Shown one piece after another: positions 1 to 7,957 of a stretch of 64,000 bases of DNA (position 1 is its first letter; each line of letters starts with the position of its first letter). A program made the translations under genes and the position numbers. The notes beneath the pieces were generated by a model. The model was not told the origin of the DNA and searched no databases. It saw only the letters and a program-made list of their open reading frames with translations. Source of the stretch: Planctomycetota bacterium (GTDB lineage: Bacteria > Planctomycetota > Planctomycetia > Pirellulales > Pirellulaceae); contig VGZC01000004.1 in assembly GCA_016872725.1 (NCBI GenBank), positions 1-64,000 on the forward strand. The letters run 5' to 3'.

Positions 1-106
1 CGGGAGCCGCGCCGCCGCCCGCCGGAGCCGCTTCGCCGCCGCCCGCCGGAGCCGCTTCGCCGCCGCCCGCCGGAGCCGCTTCGCCGCCGCCCGCCGGAGC
101 CGCGCC
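1..106. repeat. 24-bp tandem repeat inside lipoprotein gene
   Basis: A GC-rich 24-bp unit encoding EAAPAGGG on the minus strand recurs about four times and continues to the window edge. The unit length is a multiple of three, so copy changes keep the reading frame. Confidence 0.85.
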
Positions 107-289
107 CTTGTCGCCTTCCTTGTGATCGCCTTCCTTGTGATCGCCGGCCTTATGATCGCCGGCCTTGTCGCCGCTGGCGGCCGGGGTCGAACCGCCGGCC
201 GGCTTCTTGGTGTCGGTCTTCGCCTTCTTGTCGCAACCGACCGCGAACAGGGCAACCGCCAACATGGCAAACCAAGCGAACTTCTTCAT
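1..289 (-). CDS. Repeat-rich small lipoprotein (3' end outside window)
   Basis: Reading leftwards from an ATG at 289, the frame stays open to the window edge (96 codons seen). The N-terminus is a lipoprotein signal: MKK, a hydrophobic core, then the lipobox AVGC with Cys19. After it come Lys/Thr-rich sequence, four GDHK/GDK-type pentads, and several copies of an eight-residue EAAPAGGG unit, which is a 24-bp DNA repeat at about 1-106. A GGAGA ribosome-binding site lies 7 bases before the ATG. No catalytic domain is visible. It is probably a surface or periplasmic linker-like lipoprotein of unknown role; the His residues of the GDHK units could bind metal, but that is speculation. The repeat makes length variation between strains likely. 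Confidence 0.75.
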   Translation of the reverse strand, partial: MKKFAWFAMLAVALFAVGCDKKAKTDTKKPAGGSTPAASGDKAGDHKAGDHKEGDHKEGDKGAAPAGGGEAAPAGGGEAAPAGGGEAAPAGGGAAP

Positions 290-496
290 CGCAGACTCTC
301 CCTACAAAAACGACTGAAACAACAGTCCACCGATCGGCGAACAACGCCTGTCGCCGCATGGTTCCATCGAGGGGCATTTCGAAGGGGCGAACGACCCATG
401 CCTATTCGGACGCCGCGCCGAGCTCTTGCCCGCTCGTCCGGGCCTCCCCCGTTTGATACACGTGAATCCCGAGCCGCCACGCGCGGCGGCCGGACA

Positions 497-700
497 CTAC
501 TTGCCCTTGCCTTTGGAATCCGAGACGTCGGTCACGTCGTCGGATGCGGGAGCGGCGAGCTTCTCGTCGGCGGCCTTGCCTTTCGCGGCGCCTCCCTTGC
601 CTCCGGCGTCCGTCTTCGGCGCACAACCAGCCGACGCCAAGGTCATCGAAACGCCTACCACGATCCAACCCACACACCGATACCATCCGACAAGACGCAT
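497..700 (-). CDS. Small lipoprotein, 67 aa, unknown function
   Basis: A 67-residue protein with a charged start (MRLVGWYR), a hydrophobic stretch and the lipobox ASAGC at residues 22-26. The mature part is only about 40 residues, rich in Lys, Gly, Ala and Asp, ending in KGKGK. A GAGGAG ribosome-binding site lies about 9 bases before the ATG at 700. It lies upstream of, and runs the same way as, the repeat-rich lipoprotein at the window edge; both are small charged lipoproteins, so they may be related in role. No domain is recognised. Confidence 0.7.
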   Translation of the reverse strand: MRLVGWYRCVGWIVVGVSMTLASAGCAPKTDAGGKGGAAKGKAADEKLAAPASDDVTDVSDSKGKGK

Positions 701-880
701 TCGTTCGGCTCCTCAAAGACTCCAGTTGCCTTCGGACTCCGGCTGCCAAGCCGGGCGGATCGCAAACGGCGCCGCGACAACCTGGAAGATCCTCGAACGG
801 GCCCGTTTATTCCATGGGGCGCGCGATTATTTTTCTCGCCTCGATTCTTTTGGGAAATTCGGGAATAATCGAGGCGTTCG

Positions 881-1483
881 ATGGTTCCTGAATCTCGGGA
901 AGACGGCATGGCGGATCCGGAAGACGACGGCGCGATTCCCCCGACAGCCGGCTCGGCCGCCGATCGACGCGCGTGGATCGAACGGCTGATCCGCGAACAC
1001 CATGGCGAGCTGTATCGATACGCGTTTCGGCTCTCGGGTTCCCAGGCCGACGCGGAGGACATCACGCAACAGGTCTTCCTGAGCGTATGCGGGAAGCTGG
1101 ACCAATTGCGCGACGAGGGCAAGGTTCGGGGATGGATGTTCGCCATCGCCCGGACCTGTTTCCTGAAGTCGCGGCGGCGCATCCGACCGATGCCGGTCTC
1201 CGACATCGATCTGGAAATCGATTTGTTCGTCGATCCGCAAACGACGGTGGAGGACTGGGACATCGAGGGAATCGACGGCGAGAGCCTGACGGCCGCGCTC
1301 GGCCAACTGCATGACGAAACGCGCGTGATGTTGGCCATGTTTTACTTCGAGGAGGCGTCGTATCGCGAAATCGCGGAAGCGCTCGGCATTCCGGCGGGCA
1401 CGGTGATGAGCCGCCTGTCGCGCGCGAAGGAGAAATTGCGGCGGTTGCTGGTTGGTGGAAGAAGGACCTTCGCCCGGGAGTAA
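881..1483 (+). CDS. ECF-type RNA polymerase sigma factor
   Basis: A 200-residue sigma-70-family protein. Region 2 is visible at about residues 33-100 (LYRYAFRLSGSQADAEDITQ, then GWMFAIARTCFLKSRRR). Region 4.2 is at about 135-190 (YREIAEALGIPAGTVMSRLS, a helix-turn-helix, then RAKEKLRRLL). Regions 1 and 3 are absent, which is typical of the extracytoplasmic-function class. The ATG at 881 has GAGG 6 bases upstream; an in-frame ATG at 908 is an alternative. The next gene starts 7 bases after the stop and encodes a single-span membrane protein, the classic sigma/anti-sigma arrangement. The regulon cannot be told from this window. Confidence 0.92.
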   Translation: MVPESREDGMADPEDDGAIPPTAGSAADRRAWIERLIREHHGELYRYAFRLSGSQADAEDITQQVFLSVCGKLDQLRDEGKVRGWMFAIARTCFLKSRRRIRPMPVSDIDLEIDLFVDPQTTVEDWDIEGIDGESLTAALGQLHDETRVMLAMFYFEEASYREIAEALGIPAGTVMSRLSRAKEKLRRLLVGGRRTFARE

Positions 1484-1489
1484 CGACGG

Positions 1490-2317
1490 ATGAACGATCC
1501 CCTGCGATTGCAAGAACAGCTCGACGCGTGCCGTCCGAGCCACGACGACCTGGCGCTGCCGGAGTTTTCGGAGGCGCGGGAGGCGCTGCGCGGCGACGGC
1601 GAGGCATCGCGCCGTTTCGCGGCCCTTCGCCGCATGGACCGCCGGATCGCGGAGTCGTTTCGCGAGGTGCCGGTCCCGCCGGCGCTCGAATGCCGCATGC
1701 TCGGAGCCGTCGAGTCGTTTGTCGCCGGTCGGCTCGACGCCGACCCGCCCCAGCTCGAACGGCCGGCGGTCGACCCGGCCGTGTCCGGACCGGCTCGCAC
1801 ATCGGACGCTCGCACATCGGACGCTCGCACATCGGACGCTCGCCGCGCGCTGCCGCGGCGGCGATGGGTGCTCGCGGCGGCGACAGCCGCCGGCTTGCTG
1901 TTGGCAGGCTCGCTCTTTTGGCCTCGCCCGCGCCCCGTCACGCTCGCCGATCTGAGCGAATGGAGCCGCGACGCGGCCGAGCATTCGGTGTTGCTCGAAG
2001 CCGACGCGTGGAAGGCGTACGATCCGAGCCGGTTTCCGGAACTCCGATGGTCGCCCGCGCGGTGGCGGACGATGGAGACACCGTTCGGATCGACGTGCCA
2101 CGTCTTCGACTTCGCGCTGCGCGACGGAAACCATTTGTTCCTGATGCGGATGGCGATCGACAATGAGGTCGACCTTCCGTCCGTTCCCTATCAAGGGCTC
2201 GGCGGAACCGGGCCATGGAAGGTCGGCGCATGGCATGAGGACGGCATGCTCCACGTCGCCGTGACCAATCACCCGACGGCCCTCGACGCGTTCCGCATGC
2301 CGTACCGCGCGACGTGA
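1490..2317 (+). CDS. Putative membrane-anchored anti-sigma factor
   Basis: A 275-residue protein encoded immediately after the ECF sigma factor. The N-terminal cytoplasmic part (1-120) is helical and charged. One transmembrane segment lies at about 125-145 (WVLAAATAAGLLLAGSLFW). An outer domain of about 130 residues follows, containing the segment TCHVFDFALRDGNHLFLMRM. The usual zinc motif HxxxCxxC is not seen, so it would be a non-zinc anti-sigma factor if that is its role. A TSDAR pentapeptide is repeated three times just before the membrane segment. The assignment rests mainly on position and topology. Confidence 0.65.
   Translation: MNDPLRLQEQLDACRPSHDDLALPEFSEAREALRGDGEASRRFAALRRMDRRIAESFREVPVPPALECRMLGAVESFVAGRLDADPPQLERPAVDPAVSGPARTSDARTSDARTSDARRALPRRRWVLAAATAAGLLLAGSLFWPRPRPVTLADLSEWSRDAAEHSVLLEADAWKAYDPSRFPELRWSPARWRTMETPFGSTCHVFDFALRDGNHLFLMRMAIDNEVDLPSVPYQGLGGTGPWKVGAWHEDGMLHVAVTNHPTALDAFRMPYRAT
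1793..1837 (+). repeat. 15-bp x3 repeat within anti-sigma gene
   Basis: Three identical copies of gctcgcacatcggac, encoding ARTSD, lie in the linker before the membrane segment. The unit is in frame, so it can change number without breaking the gene. Confidence 0.95.
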
Positions 2318-2323
2318 TACGCC

Positions 2324-2442
2324 GCTCGATCGATCCGGGTCCTCGATCGATCCGGGTCCTCGATCGATCCGGGTCCTCGATCGATCCGGGTCCTCGATCG
2401 ATCCGGGTCCTCGATCGATCCGGGTCCTCGATCGATCCGGGC
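2324..2442. repeat. 17-bp x7 tandem array between convergent genes
   Basis: Seven head-to-tail copies of cctcgatcgatccgggt, with the first and last slightly diverged, fill the gap between the anti-sigma stop (2317) and the typA stop (2456). Each unit holds the palindrome TCGATCGA. No spacers are present, so it is not a CRISPR array. Confidence 0.95.
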
Positions 2443-2455
2443 CGTCGGGCGGCGT

Positions 2456-4279
2456 TCAGCCCACGCCGACCTTGGATCGCGCGAGCCGTTTGCGATCGGC
2501 TTCCTTCAGGACGGCCTTGCGCAGGCGGACCTTGGTCGGCGTGATCTCGACCAGTTCGTCGTCCTCGACATATTCGAGGGCCGCTTCGAGCGTAATGACG
2601 CGGGGCGGCTTGAGGATGACGTTTTCGTCGCTGCCCGACGCGCGGATGTTGGTGAGTTTTTTCTCGCGGGTCGGGTTCACGGGCAAGTCGTTGTCCCGGC
2701 TGTTCTCCCCGACGACCATCCCCTCGTAGACGTCGTCGCCCGGAGCGACAAACAGCTCGGCCCGCTCCTGCAAATTGTCAAGCCCGTACGCGACCGCGCG
2801 TCCGGTGGCCATCGAGACGAGCACTCCGTTGGGTCGACGAGGCAATTCCCCTTCCCATGGTCCGTAGCCGGCGAACCGGTGGTGAATGACGGCCGTGCCC
2901 TGCGTCGCGTTCAAGAGCCGCGTCCGCATGCCGATCAGACCGCGCGCGGGGATCATGAACGACGCGTGCGTGTAGTCTCCCCGCTTGCCGATCCCGTCGA
3001 GCCGTCCGCGGCGTTCACCGACGATTTCCATGACGGGCCCGAGTTTTTCGTCGGGGACCTCGATCACGAGCGACTCGAACGGCTCTTCGCGAACGCCGTT
3101 GAGATCCCGCGTGATGACGTGCGGTTTTCCGACCGACATTTCAAAACCCTCGCGGCGCATTTCCTCGATGAGCACGGCGAGGTGGAGGACACCGCGACCG
3201 GAAACCGCGTACGAGTCGCCGCCGGGGAGGGGCCGCACGCGCAGCGCGACGTTCTTTTCCAATTCGCGTTCGAGCCGCTCGCGCAGTTGCCGCGTCGTGA
3301 CGTATTTTCCGTCCCGCCCGGCGAACGGCGACGAGTTGATCAGGAAGACCATCTCCAGCGTCGGCTCGTCGACGCGGACGCGGGGCAGGGGTCTCGCGTC
3401 GGCCGGATCGCAGATCGTGTCGCCGATCTCGACCTGTTCGAGACCGACCACGGCCACCACGTCGCCGGCCTCGGCCGAGTCCACCGGGACGCGTCCGAGG
3501 TTTTCGAAGACGAAGACCTGCGCCGCTTTCGCGTCGACACGCCGGTTCGCGTCTTTCATCAGGGCGATCGTCTGACCGCGTTCGATCCGGCCCGATTGGA
3601 TCCGCCCGATCGCGATGCGCCCCACGAACTCGGACCAGTCGAGCGTGGTGACCAAGAGCTGCAGGGGTCGATCGCGGTCGACGTCGGGGCCCGGCACGAA
3701 TTCGAGGACCATATCGAGCAAGGGCCGCATCGAATCGGACGGAATGCTCAGGTCGGTCGTCGCCATTCCGTCCCGGCCGCTCGCGAAAACGTATTTGAAG
3801 TCGCTCAGATGCGATTCGCCGCCCAGTTCGAGCAGGAGTTCGAAGGCCTGGTCGAGGACTTCGAGCGGGCGGGCGTCCGGTCGGTCGATCTTGTTGATGA
3901 CCACGATGGGACGCAGGCCGATTTCGAGCGCTTTGGACAGCACGAATCGGGTCTGTGGGAGGGGCCCTTCGGCCGCGTCGATGAGAAGCAACGCGCCGTC
4001 CGCCATGCTCACCACCCGCTCGACCTCGCCTCCAAAATCGGCGTGACCGGGCGTATCGATGATGTTGACCTTCGTTCCCCGGTAGGGAAGGGCGATATTC
4101 TTCGCGAGGATCGTGATGCCCCGCTCGCGTTCGAGGGCGTTCGAATCGAGAATACACTCGCCTTGAAGCTGCGAATCGCGGAACTGCCCGCTTTGTCGCA
4201 GCAAACAGTCGACCAGCGTCGTCTTCCCGTGGTCGACGTGGGCGATGATCACGATGTTTCGGATGTCTTCGCGGCGCAT
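2456..4279 (-). CDS. typA: Ribosome-associated GTPase TypA/BipA
   Basis: A 607-residue translational GTPase of normal family length, involved in ribosome assembly and stress adaptation. The G1 loop is AHVDHGKTT (residues about 13-21). G2 is the conserved ERERGITI. G3 is DTPGHADFGGEVER. G4 is NKIDRP. Later sections include the elongation-factor-like domains (GRGVLHLAVLIEEMRREGFE, the domain V/III region) and the TypA-specific C-terminus (NLQERAELFVAPGDDVYEGM). It stands alone, convergent with the anti-sigma gene and divergent from pstS. The start at 4279 gives MRREDIRNIVIIAHVDHGK, which matches the family N-terminus. Confidence 0.97.
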   Translation of the reverse strand: MRREDIRNIVIIAHVDHGKTTLVDCLLRQSGQFRDSQLQGECILDSNALERERGITILAKNIALPYRGTKVNIIDTPGHADFGGEVERVVSMADGALLLIDAAEGPLPQTRFVLSKALEIGLRPIVVINKIDRPDARPLEVLDQAFELLLELGGESHLSDFKYVFASGRDGMATTDLSIPSDSMRPLLDMVLEFVPGPDVDRDRPLQLLVTTLDWSEFVGRIAIGRIQSGRIERGQTIALMKDANRRVDAKAAQVFVFENLGRVPVDSAEAGDVVAVVGLEQVEIGDTICDPADARPLPRVRVDEPTLEMVFLINSSPFAGRDGKYVTTRQLRERLERELEKNVALRVRPLPGGDSYAVSGRGVLHLAVLIEEMRREGFEMSVGKPHVITRDLNGVREEPFESLVIEVPDEKLGPVMEIVGERRGRLDGIGKRGDYTHASFMIPARGLIGMRTRLLNATQGTAVIHHRFAGYGPWEGELPRRPNGVLVSMATGRAVAYGLDNLQERAELFVAPGDDVYEGMVVGENSRDNDLPVNPTREKKLTNIRASGSDENVILKPPRVITLEAALEYVEDDELVEITPTKVRLRKAVLKEADRKRLARSKVGVG

Positions 4280-4421
4280 AAGACATTACGGCAAAATGGT
4301 TTACAATCGATGCCAGCGACTCCGGCGCCGAGCCTCCGATCCCCGACGCGGCGTCTCGATCCTAGCAGAAGGAGGCTCGATCCGACTAGGCCATCGATCG
4401 GCCGACCTCCAAGCACGGCCG

Positions 4422-4450
4422 TCTTCACTCGATCTTCACGCGATCTTCAC
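4422..4450 (+). promoter_or_regulatory. PHO-box-like direct repeats upstream of pstS
   Basis: Three perfect copies of TCTTCAC start at 4422, 4433 and 4444, exactly 11 bp apart (7-bp element, 4-bp spacer). PhoB/PhoP-type regulators bind 7-bp direct repeats in 11-bp register, and the actinobacterial core resembles GTTCAC. A -10-like CATGAT sits at 4461-4466, 10 bp after the last repeat, as expected for an activator box in place of a -35. The array lies 54 bp before the pstS start codon. Confidence 0.7.
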
Positions 4451-4503
4451 AATCGGCTGCCATGATGGCGGCGCGCATACGACAAACGAAAAGGAGAGTT
4501 CCG

Positions 4504-5718
4504 ATGGAATATGGCGACGCGCGGCGCGGAATCGGCAAGGGCCCGCTCGGCGGTCCCATCCTGACGAAGTATCCACGGGCCTCGTTGATCGAACGGTCGC
4601 TCCGCGCGCTGGGCGGCCGGCTCGGGCCCATCGTGGAAGCCTCGATGACACTCGTCGTGGCCGTGGCGATCGCGACATCGGCCGGATGCACGCGCATCGA
4701 GCCGACGGCGACCTCCGGCGATGGGCCGTCCACGAACGGTGGTCCCGATGCGGGCGGGGCATCGAGCGGCGCGTCCGAATTGCTCGGCAATGTCTCGGTC
4801 GACGGTTCGAGCACCGTTTTTCCGTTCAGCGAGGCGGCGGCGGGTGATTTCAAGAAGGCGTTTCCCAACGTCGCGGTGACCGTGGCCGTCTCGGGGACGG
4901 GCGGCGGATTCAAGCGGTTCGTCATCGGAGAGACCGACATCTCGAACGCGTCGCGTCCGATCACGGCCGAGGAGTTCTCGCAGTGCCGGAAGAACCGGGT
5001 CGCGTTCCTCGAATTGCCCTTCGCGTACGACGGCCTGACGCTCGTCGCCCACCCGTCGAACGATTGGGTGGACCAGTTGACCCTCGATCAACTCAAGCAG
5101 ATCTTCCTGGAAGGCGGCGCGAGTCGCTGGAGCGAAGTGAAGCCGGGGTGGCCCGACACGCCGATCAAGATCTTCTCGCCCGGAACCGACTCGGGCACGT
5201 ACGACTATTTCCGCGAGGTGGTGGTCGGCAAGAGCGGCGCGGCCCTGCGGTCGGATATTTCGGTCAGCGAGGACGACAACGTGCTGGTCACGGGCGTGGC
5301 GGGCGAGCCGGGCGCGATCGGCTTCTTCGGCGCTTCGTACTACTTCGAGAATTCGGATCGGGTCCGCGCGATTCCGATCGTGAATCCGGAGAGGGGGCAA
5401 CCGGTCGCGCCCTCGGCCGAGACGATCCGAAGCGGAGCCTACGCGCCGTTCGGAAGGCCCCTGTTCATCTATGTCAATGCGAAGTCGATCCGAAGGCCCG
5501 AGATGCGGAAGTTCGTCGAGTTCCAGATCGAGAACGCGGGACGGTTCGCGGCGAGGGTCGGCTACGTGGCGCTGCCCGACGCGATCTACGCATCGGCCCT
5601 CGATCATGCGGCGAATCGGCTGACCGGCACGCATTATATCGCGGCGGACGGAACGAAGCGGTCCGGCGCGATCGAGTCGGTCTACGTCGAATCGAATCGG
5701 GTCGACATCGAACCGTGA
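4504..5718 (+). CDS. pstS: Phosphate ABC transporter substrate-binding protein PstS
   Basis: A 404-residue phosphate-binding lipoprotein. The family signatures are VDGSSTVFPFSEAAA, the phosphate loop SGTGGGFKRF, TDISNASRPI, and GTDSGTYDYF. A hydrophobic stretch ends in the lipobox TSAGC (about residue 60). It follows a long charged leader, so an internal ATG at 4645 could give a shorter, more usual signal peptide. The start at 4504 is preferred because AAGGAGAG lies just upstream. The protein would be membrane-anchored and hand phosphate to PstCA. It is first in a pstS-pstC-pstA-pstB operon with PHO-box-like repeats ahead of it. No phoU or phoBR gene is nearby. Confidence 0.95.
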   Translation: MEYGDARRGIGKGPLGGPILTKYPRASLIERSLRALGGRLGPIVEASMTLVVAVAIATSAGCTRIEPTATSGDGPSTNGGPDAGGASSGASELLGNVSVDGSSTVFPFSEAAAGDFKKAFPNVAVTVAVSGTGGGFKRFVIGETDISNASRPITAEEFSQCRKNRVAFLELPFAYDGLTLVAHPSNDWVDQLTLDQLKQIFLEGGASRWSEVKPGWPDTPIKIFSPGTDSGTYDYFREVVVGKSGAALRSDISVSEDDNVLVTGVAGEPGAIGFFGASYYFENSDRVRAIPIVNPERGQPVAPSAETIRSGAYAPFGRPLFIYVNAKSIRRPEMRKFVEFQIENAGRFAARVGYVALPDAIYASALDHAANRLTGTHYIAADGTKRSGAIESVYVESNRVDIEP

Positions 5719-5750
5719 AGCGGGTGCCCTTTCGACGCGGGACGCACGGC

Positions 5751-6710
5751 ATGCCGGACAGGAACCGTTCTCAGGCGGGAGGGGCGCGAGCCGCTCCTTC
5801 GACCCGACCGCGATCGAGGCGTTGGATCCGGTTGAGGGACAACGCGATCGCCGCGTTGCTTTGGGGGTGCGGCGCGTTTTCGGCGGCGGTGACGCTGGCG
5901 ATCGTCGTCGTGTTGGCCGAGCAATCCTGGCGTTTCTTCCGGCACGAGGGCGTCACGCTCGCCGAGTTCCTCGGATCGACGCGTTGGGCTCCGCTCGCGG
6001 GCGGAACCAAACACTTCGGCATCTGGCCGCTCGTATCGGGCACGATGCTGGTCACGACGGTGGCGATGGTCGTGGCCCTGCCGCTCGGATTGATCACGGC
6101 GCTCTACATGAGCGAATACGCGCCGCGGCGCGTGCGGGCCTGGCTCAAACCGACCCTCGAACTGCTCGCGGGGATCCCGACGGTGGTCTATGGTTTCTTC
6201 GCGCTGACGGCGATCACGCCCCTTCTCAAGATGATGCACGCGGGATTCGGCGTCTACAACGCGTTCAGCGCGGGATTGGCGGTCGGCATCCTCTGCCTGC
6301 CGACGGTCAGCTCGCTTTCGGAGGACGCGTTGCAGGCGGTGCCCCGCAGTCTCCGTGAGGCGGCGTTCGGACTGGGCGGAACGCGTTTCGACGTCGCGGT
6401 GAAGGTCGTGGCGCCCGCGGCCCTGTCGGGGATCATTTCCGCGTTCCTGCTCGCCATCGCGCGGGCGATCGGCGAAACGATGGTCGTCGCGCTCGCGGCG
6501 GGAAGCATGCCGCGATTCACGTTCGACGTGCGGAACGAAACACAGACGATGACGGGCTTCATGGTCCAAATGGCGCTCGGCGATGTGAGCAATTTCGGCG
6601 TCGAGTACTATTCGATGTACGCGGTCGCCTTTGTTCTGTTCCTTGTGACGCTCGCCCTCACGCTGCTGGGCGGTTTCATCCGCCGCCGTTATCGGGAGGC
6701 GTACCAATGA
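5751..6710 (+). CDS. pstC: Phosphate ABC transporter permease PstC
   Basis: A 319-residue inner-membrane permease with about six spans. The ABC-permease EAA loop is at LRAVPRSLREAAFGLGGTRFD-like sequence around residues 208-230. Other signatures are GIPTVVYGFFAL and IARAIGETMVVALAAG. The ATG at 5751 gives the usual length; a GTG at 5715 overlapping the pstS stop would add 12 basic residues and would imply translational coupling. The gene ends overlapping pstA by ATGA. It forms the membrane channel with PstA. Confidence 0.95.
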   Translation: MPDRNRSQAGGARAAPSTRPRSRRWIRLRDNAIAALLWGCGAFSAAVTLAIVVVLAEQSWRFFRHEGVTLAEFLGSTRWAPLAGGTKHFGIWPLVSGTMLVTTVAMVVALPLGLITALYMSEYAPRRVRAWLKPTLELLAGIPTVVYGFFALTAITPLLKMMHAGFGVYNAFSAGLAVGILCLPTVSSLSEDALQAVPRSLREAAFGLGGTRFDVAVKVVAPAALSGIISAFLLAIARAIGETMVVALAAGSMPRFTFDVRNETQTMTGFMVQMALGDVSNFGVEYYSMYAVAFVLFLVTLALTLLGGFIRRRYREAYQ

Positions 6711-7903
6711 ACGACGAGCCCCATCCGCCTCGTATCCGGTACGCTCCCCGATCGCTCGCGCGGCGCCGCCGGATCGACAGGCTGTTCGTCGGCGTCTGCG
6801 TCGCGACGTCGGCGGCGTCGATCGCCGTCCTCGTCGCGCTGCTCGCCGCGATCGTCGCGCAGGGATACGCCCAACTGAATTGGCGGTTCATCCGTTCGGC
6901 GCCGAGTCCATCGATCGAGGAAGCGGGTGTCTGGCCGGCGCTGATGGGCACGATCTGGGTCGGCGCGATCTGCGCGGCGCTCGCGCTTCCCACGGGAGTG
7001 GGTACCGCCATCCTGCTCGAGGAATACCGGCCTCGGCGCCGCTGGCTGCGGCGCCTGCTCGGCTTCATCCAGCTCAACATCGGAAACCTGGCCGGCGTGC
7101 CTTCGGTCGTCTACGGCATCCTCGGCCTCACCGCGTTCGTGAACCTGTTCGGGCTTTTTGGTTCGCCGGCATCGCCGAGCTGGGAGATCGGCGCGCGGCA
7201 TTTCGATCAGTACCTGACCGAGGGTGACCGGGTCGTCCTCGTGCCGGTCGCCGCGCGCGACGCGCCCGACGCCGCGCTGGTCCCCGGCGCCGTCGCGTTC
7301 ACGCCCCAAGGACGGCGCGTCGATTTGAACGTGATCGGTCCGCGCGACCGATTGCCTCGCGACGAGGACCTTCTCGAGCGGACCGTGCGGAGCGATTCGG
7401 ATGGAGGTCGAATCAGCCGGGAGGCTTGGTACCATTTCCGCGTCCCGCTGGGCCGCGGCGTGCTCGCCGGCGCCCTCACCCTCGCGCTCGTGACGCTTCC
7501 GATCGTGATCATCGCGAGCCAGGAGGCGCTGCGGGCCGTTCCGAGTTCGCTGCGCGAAGGCGCGCTCGGGCTCGGCGCCACGCGGTGGCAAGTGGTCTGG
7601 AATGTGACGCTCCCGGCCGCGGTTCCCGGGATCATGACCGGCTCGATCCTCGCGATCAGCCGCGCGGTGGGCGAGGCGGCGCCGATTCTGATCATCGCGG
7701 GCATCGTCTATATCTCGACGGCGCCGAGGCATCTCGTCGACGATTTCTCGGTGCTCCCGCTGCAGATCTACAACTGGGCCCAGCGTCCGCAGCCGGGATT
7801 CCACGCGCTGGCGGCGAGCGGTATCGTGGTCTTGCTCGTGATCCTCCTGTCGTTCAACGCGGTCGCCATCTTCATCCGCGCGCGGGCGCAGAATTCCCGG
7901 TGA
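6707..7903 (+). CDS. pstA: Phosphate ABC transporter permease PstA with periplasmic-loop insertion
   Basis: A 398-residue permease, about 100 residues longer than typical PstA. The N-terminal spans, the GVPSVVYGILGL motif (130-141) and the EAA loop (EALRAVPSSLREGALGLGA) are all intact, as is ISRAVGEAAPIL. The extra length is a soluble insertion at about 153-246, containing RVVLVPVAARDAPDAALVPG, between a predicted outer loop and the span that precedes the EAA loop. It overlaps pstC by 4 bases and is followed by pstB after 54 bases. The insertion may contact PstS or the cell wall, which is inference. Confidence 0.93.
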   Translation: MNDEPHPPRIRYAPRSLARRRRIDRLFVGVCVATSAASIAVLVALLAAIVAQGYAQLNWRFIRSAPSPSIEEAGVWPALMGTIWVGAICAALALPTGVGTAILLEEYRPRRRWLRRLLGFIQLNIGNLAGVPSVVYGILGLTAFVNLFGLFGSPASPSWEIGARHFDQYLTEGDRVVLVPVAARDAPDAALVPGAVAFTPQGRRVDLNVIGPRDRLPRDEDLLERTVRSDSDGGRISREAWYHFRVPLGRGVLAGALTLALVTLPIVIIASQEALRAVPSSLREGALGLGATRWQVVWNVTLPAAVPGIMTGSILAISRAVGEAAPILIIAGIVYISTAPRHLVDDFSVLPLQIYNWAQRPQPGFHALAASGIVVLLVILLSFNAVAIFIRARAQNSR

Positions 7904-7957
7904 TCCCATCCGCGGCGGTACGGCGGGCCGCCATTTCACGGAATCCCGAAACCTACG

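Noticed and set aside
827-2272. Long minus-strand open frame opposite the sigma and anti-sigma genes
   Set aside because: It is antisense to clear sigma-factor and membrane-protein coding sequence, is very Arg/His-rich, and shows no domain or start signal. High-GC genomes give such shadows.
2324-2442. Possible CRISPR array
   Set aside because: The repeats are head to tail without spacers, and no cas gene is present. The same holds for the other short arrays in the window.
2879-4465. Plus-strand 528-codon open frame across typA
   Set aside because: It is antisense to an unmistakable TypA with all GTPase motifs; the translated product has no recognisable features.
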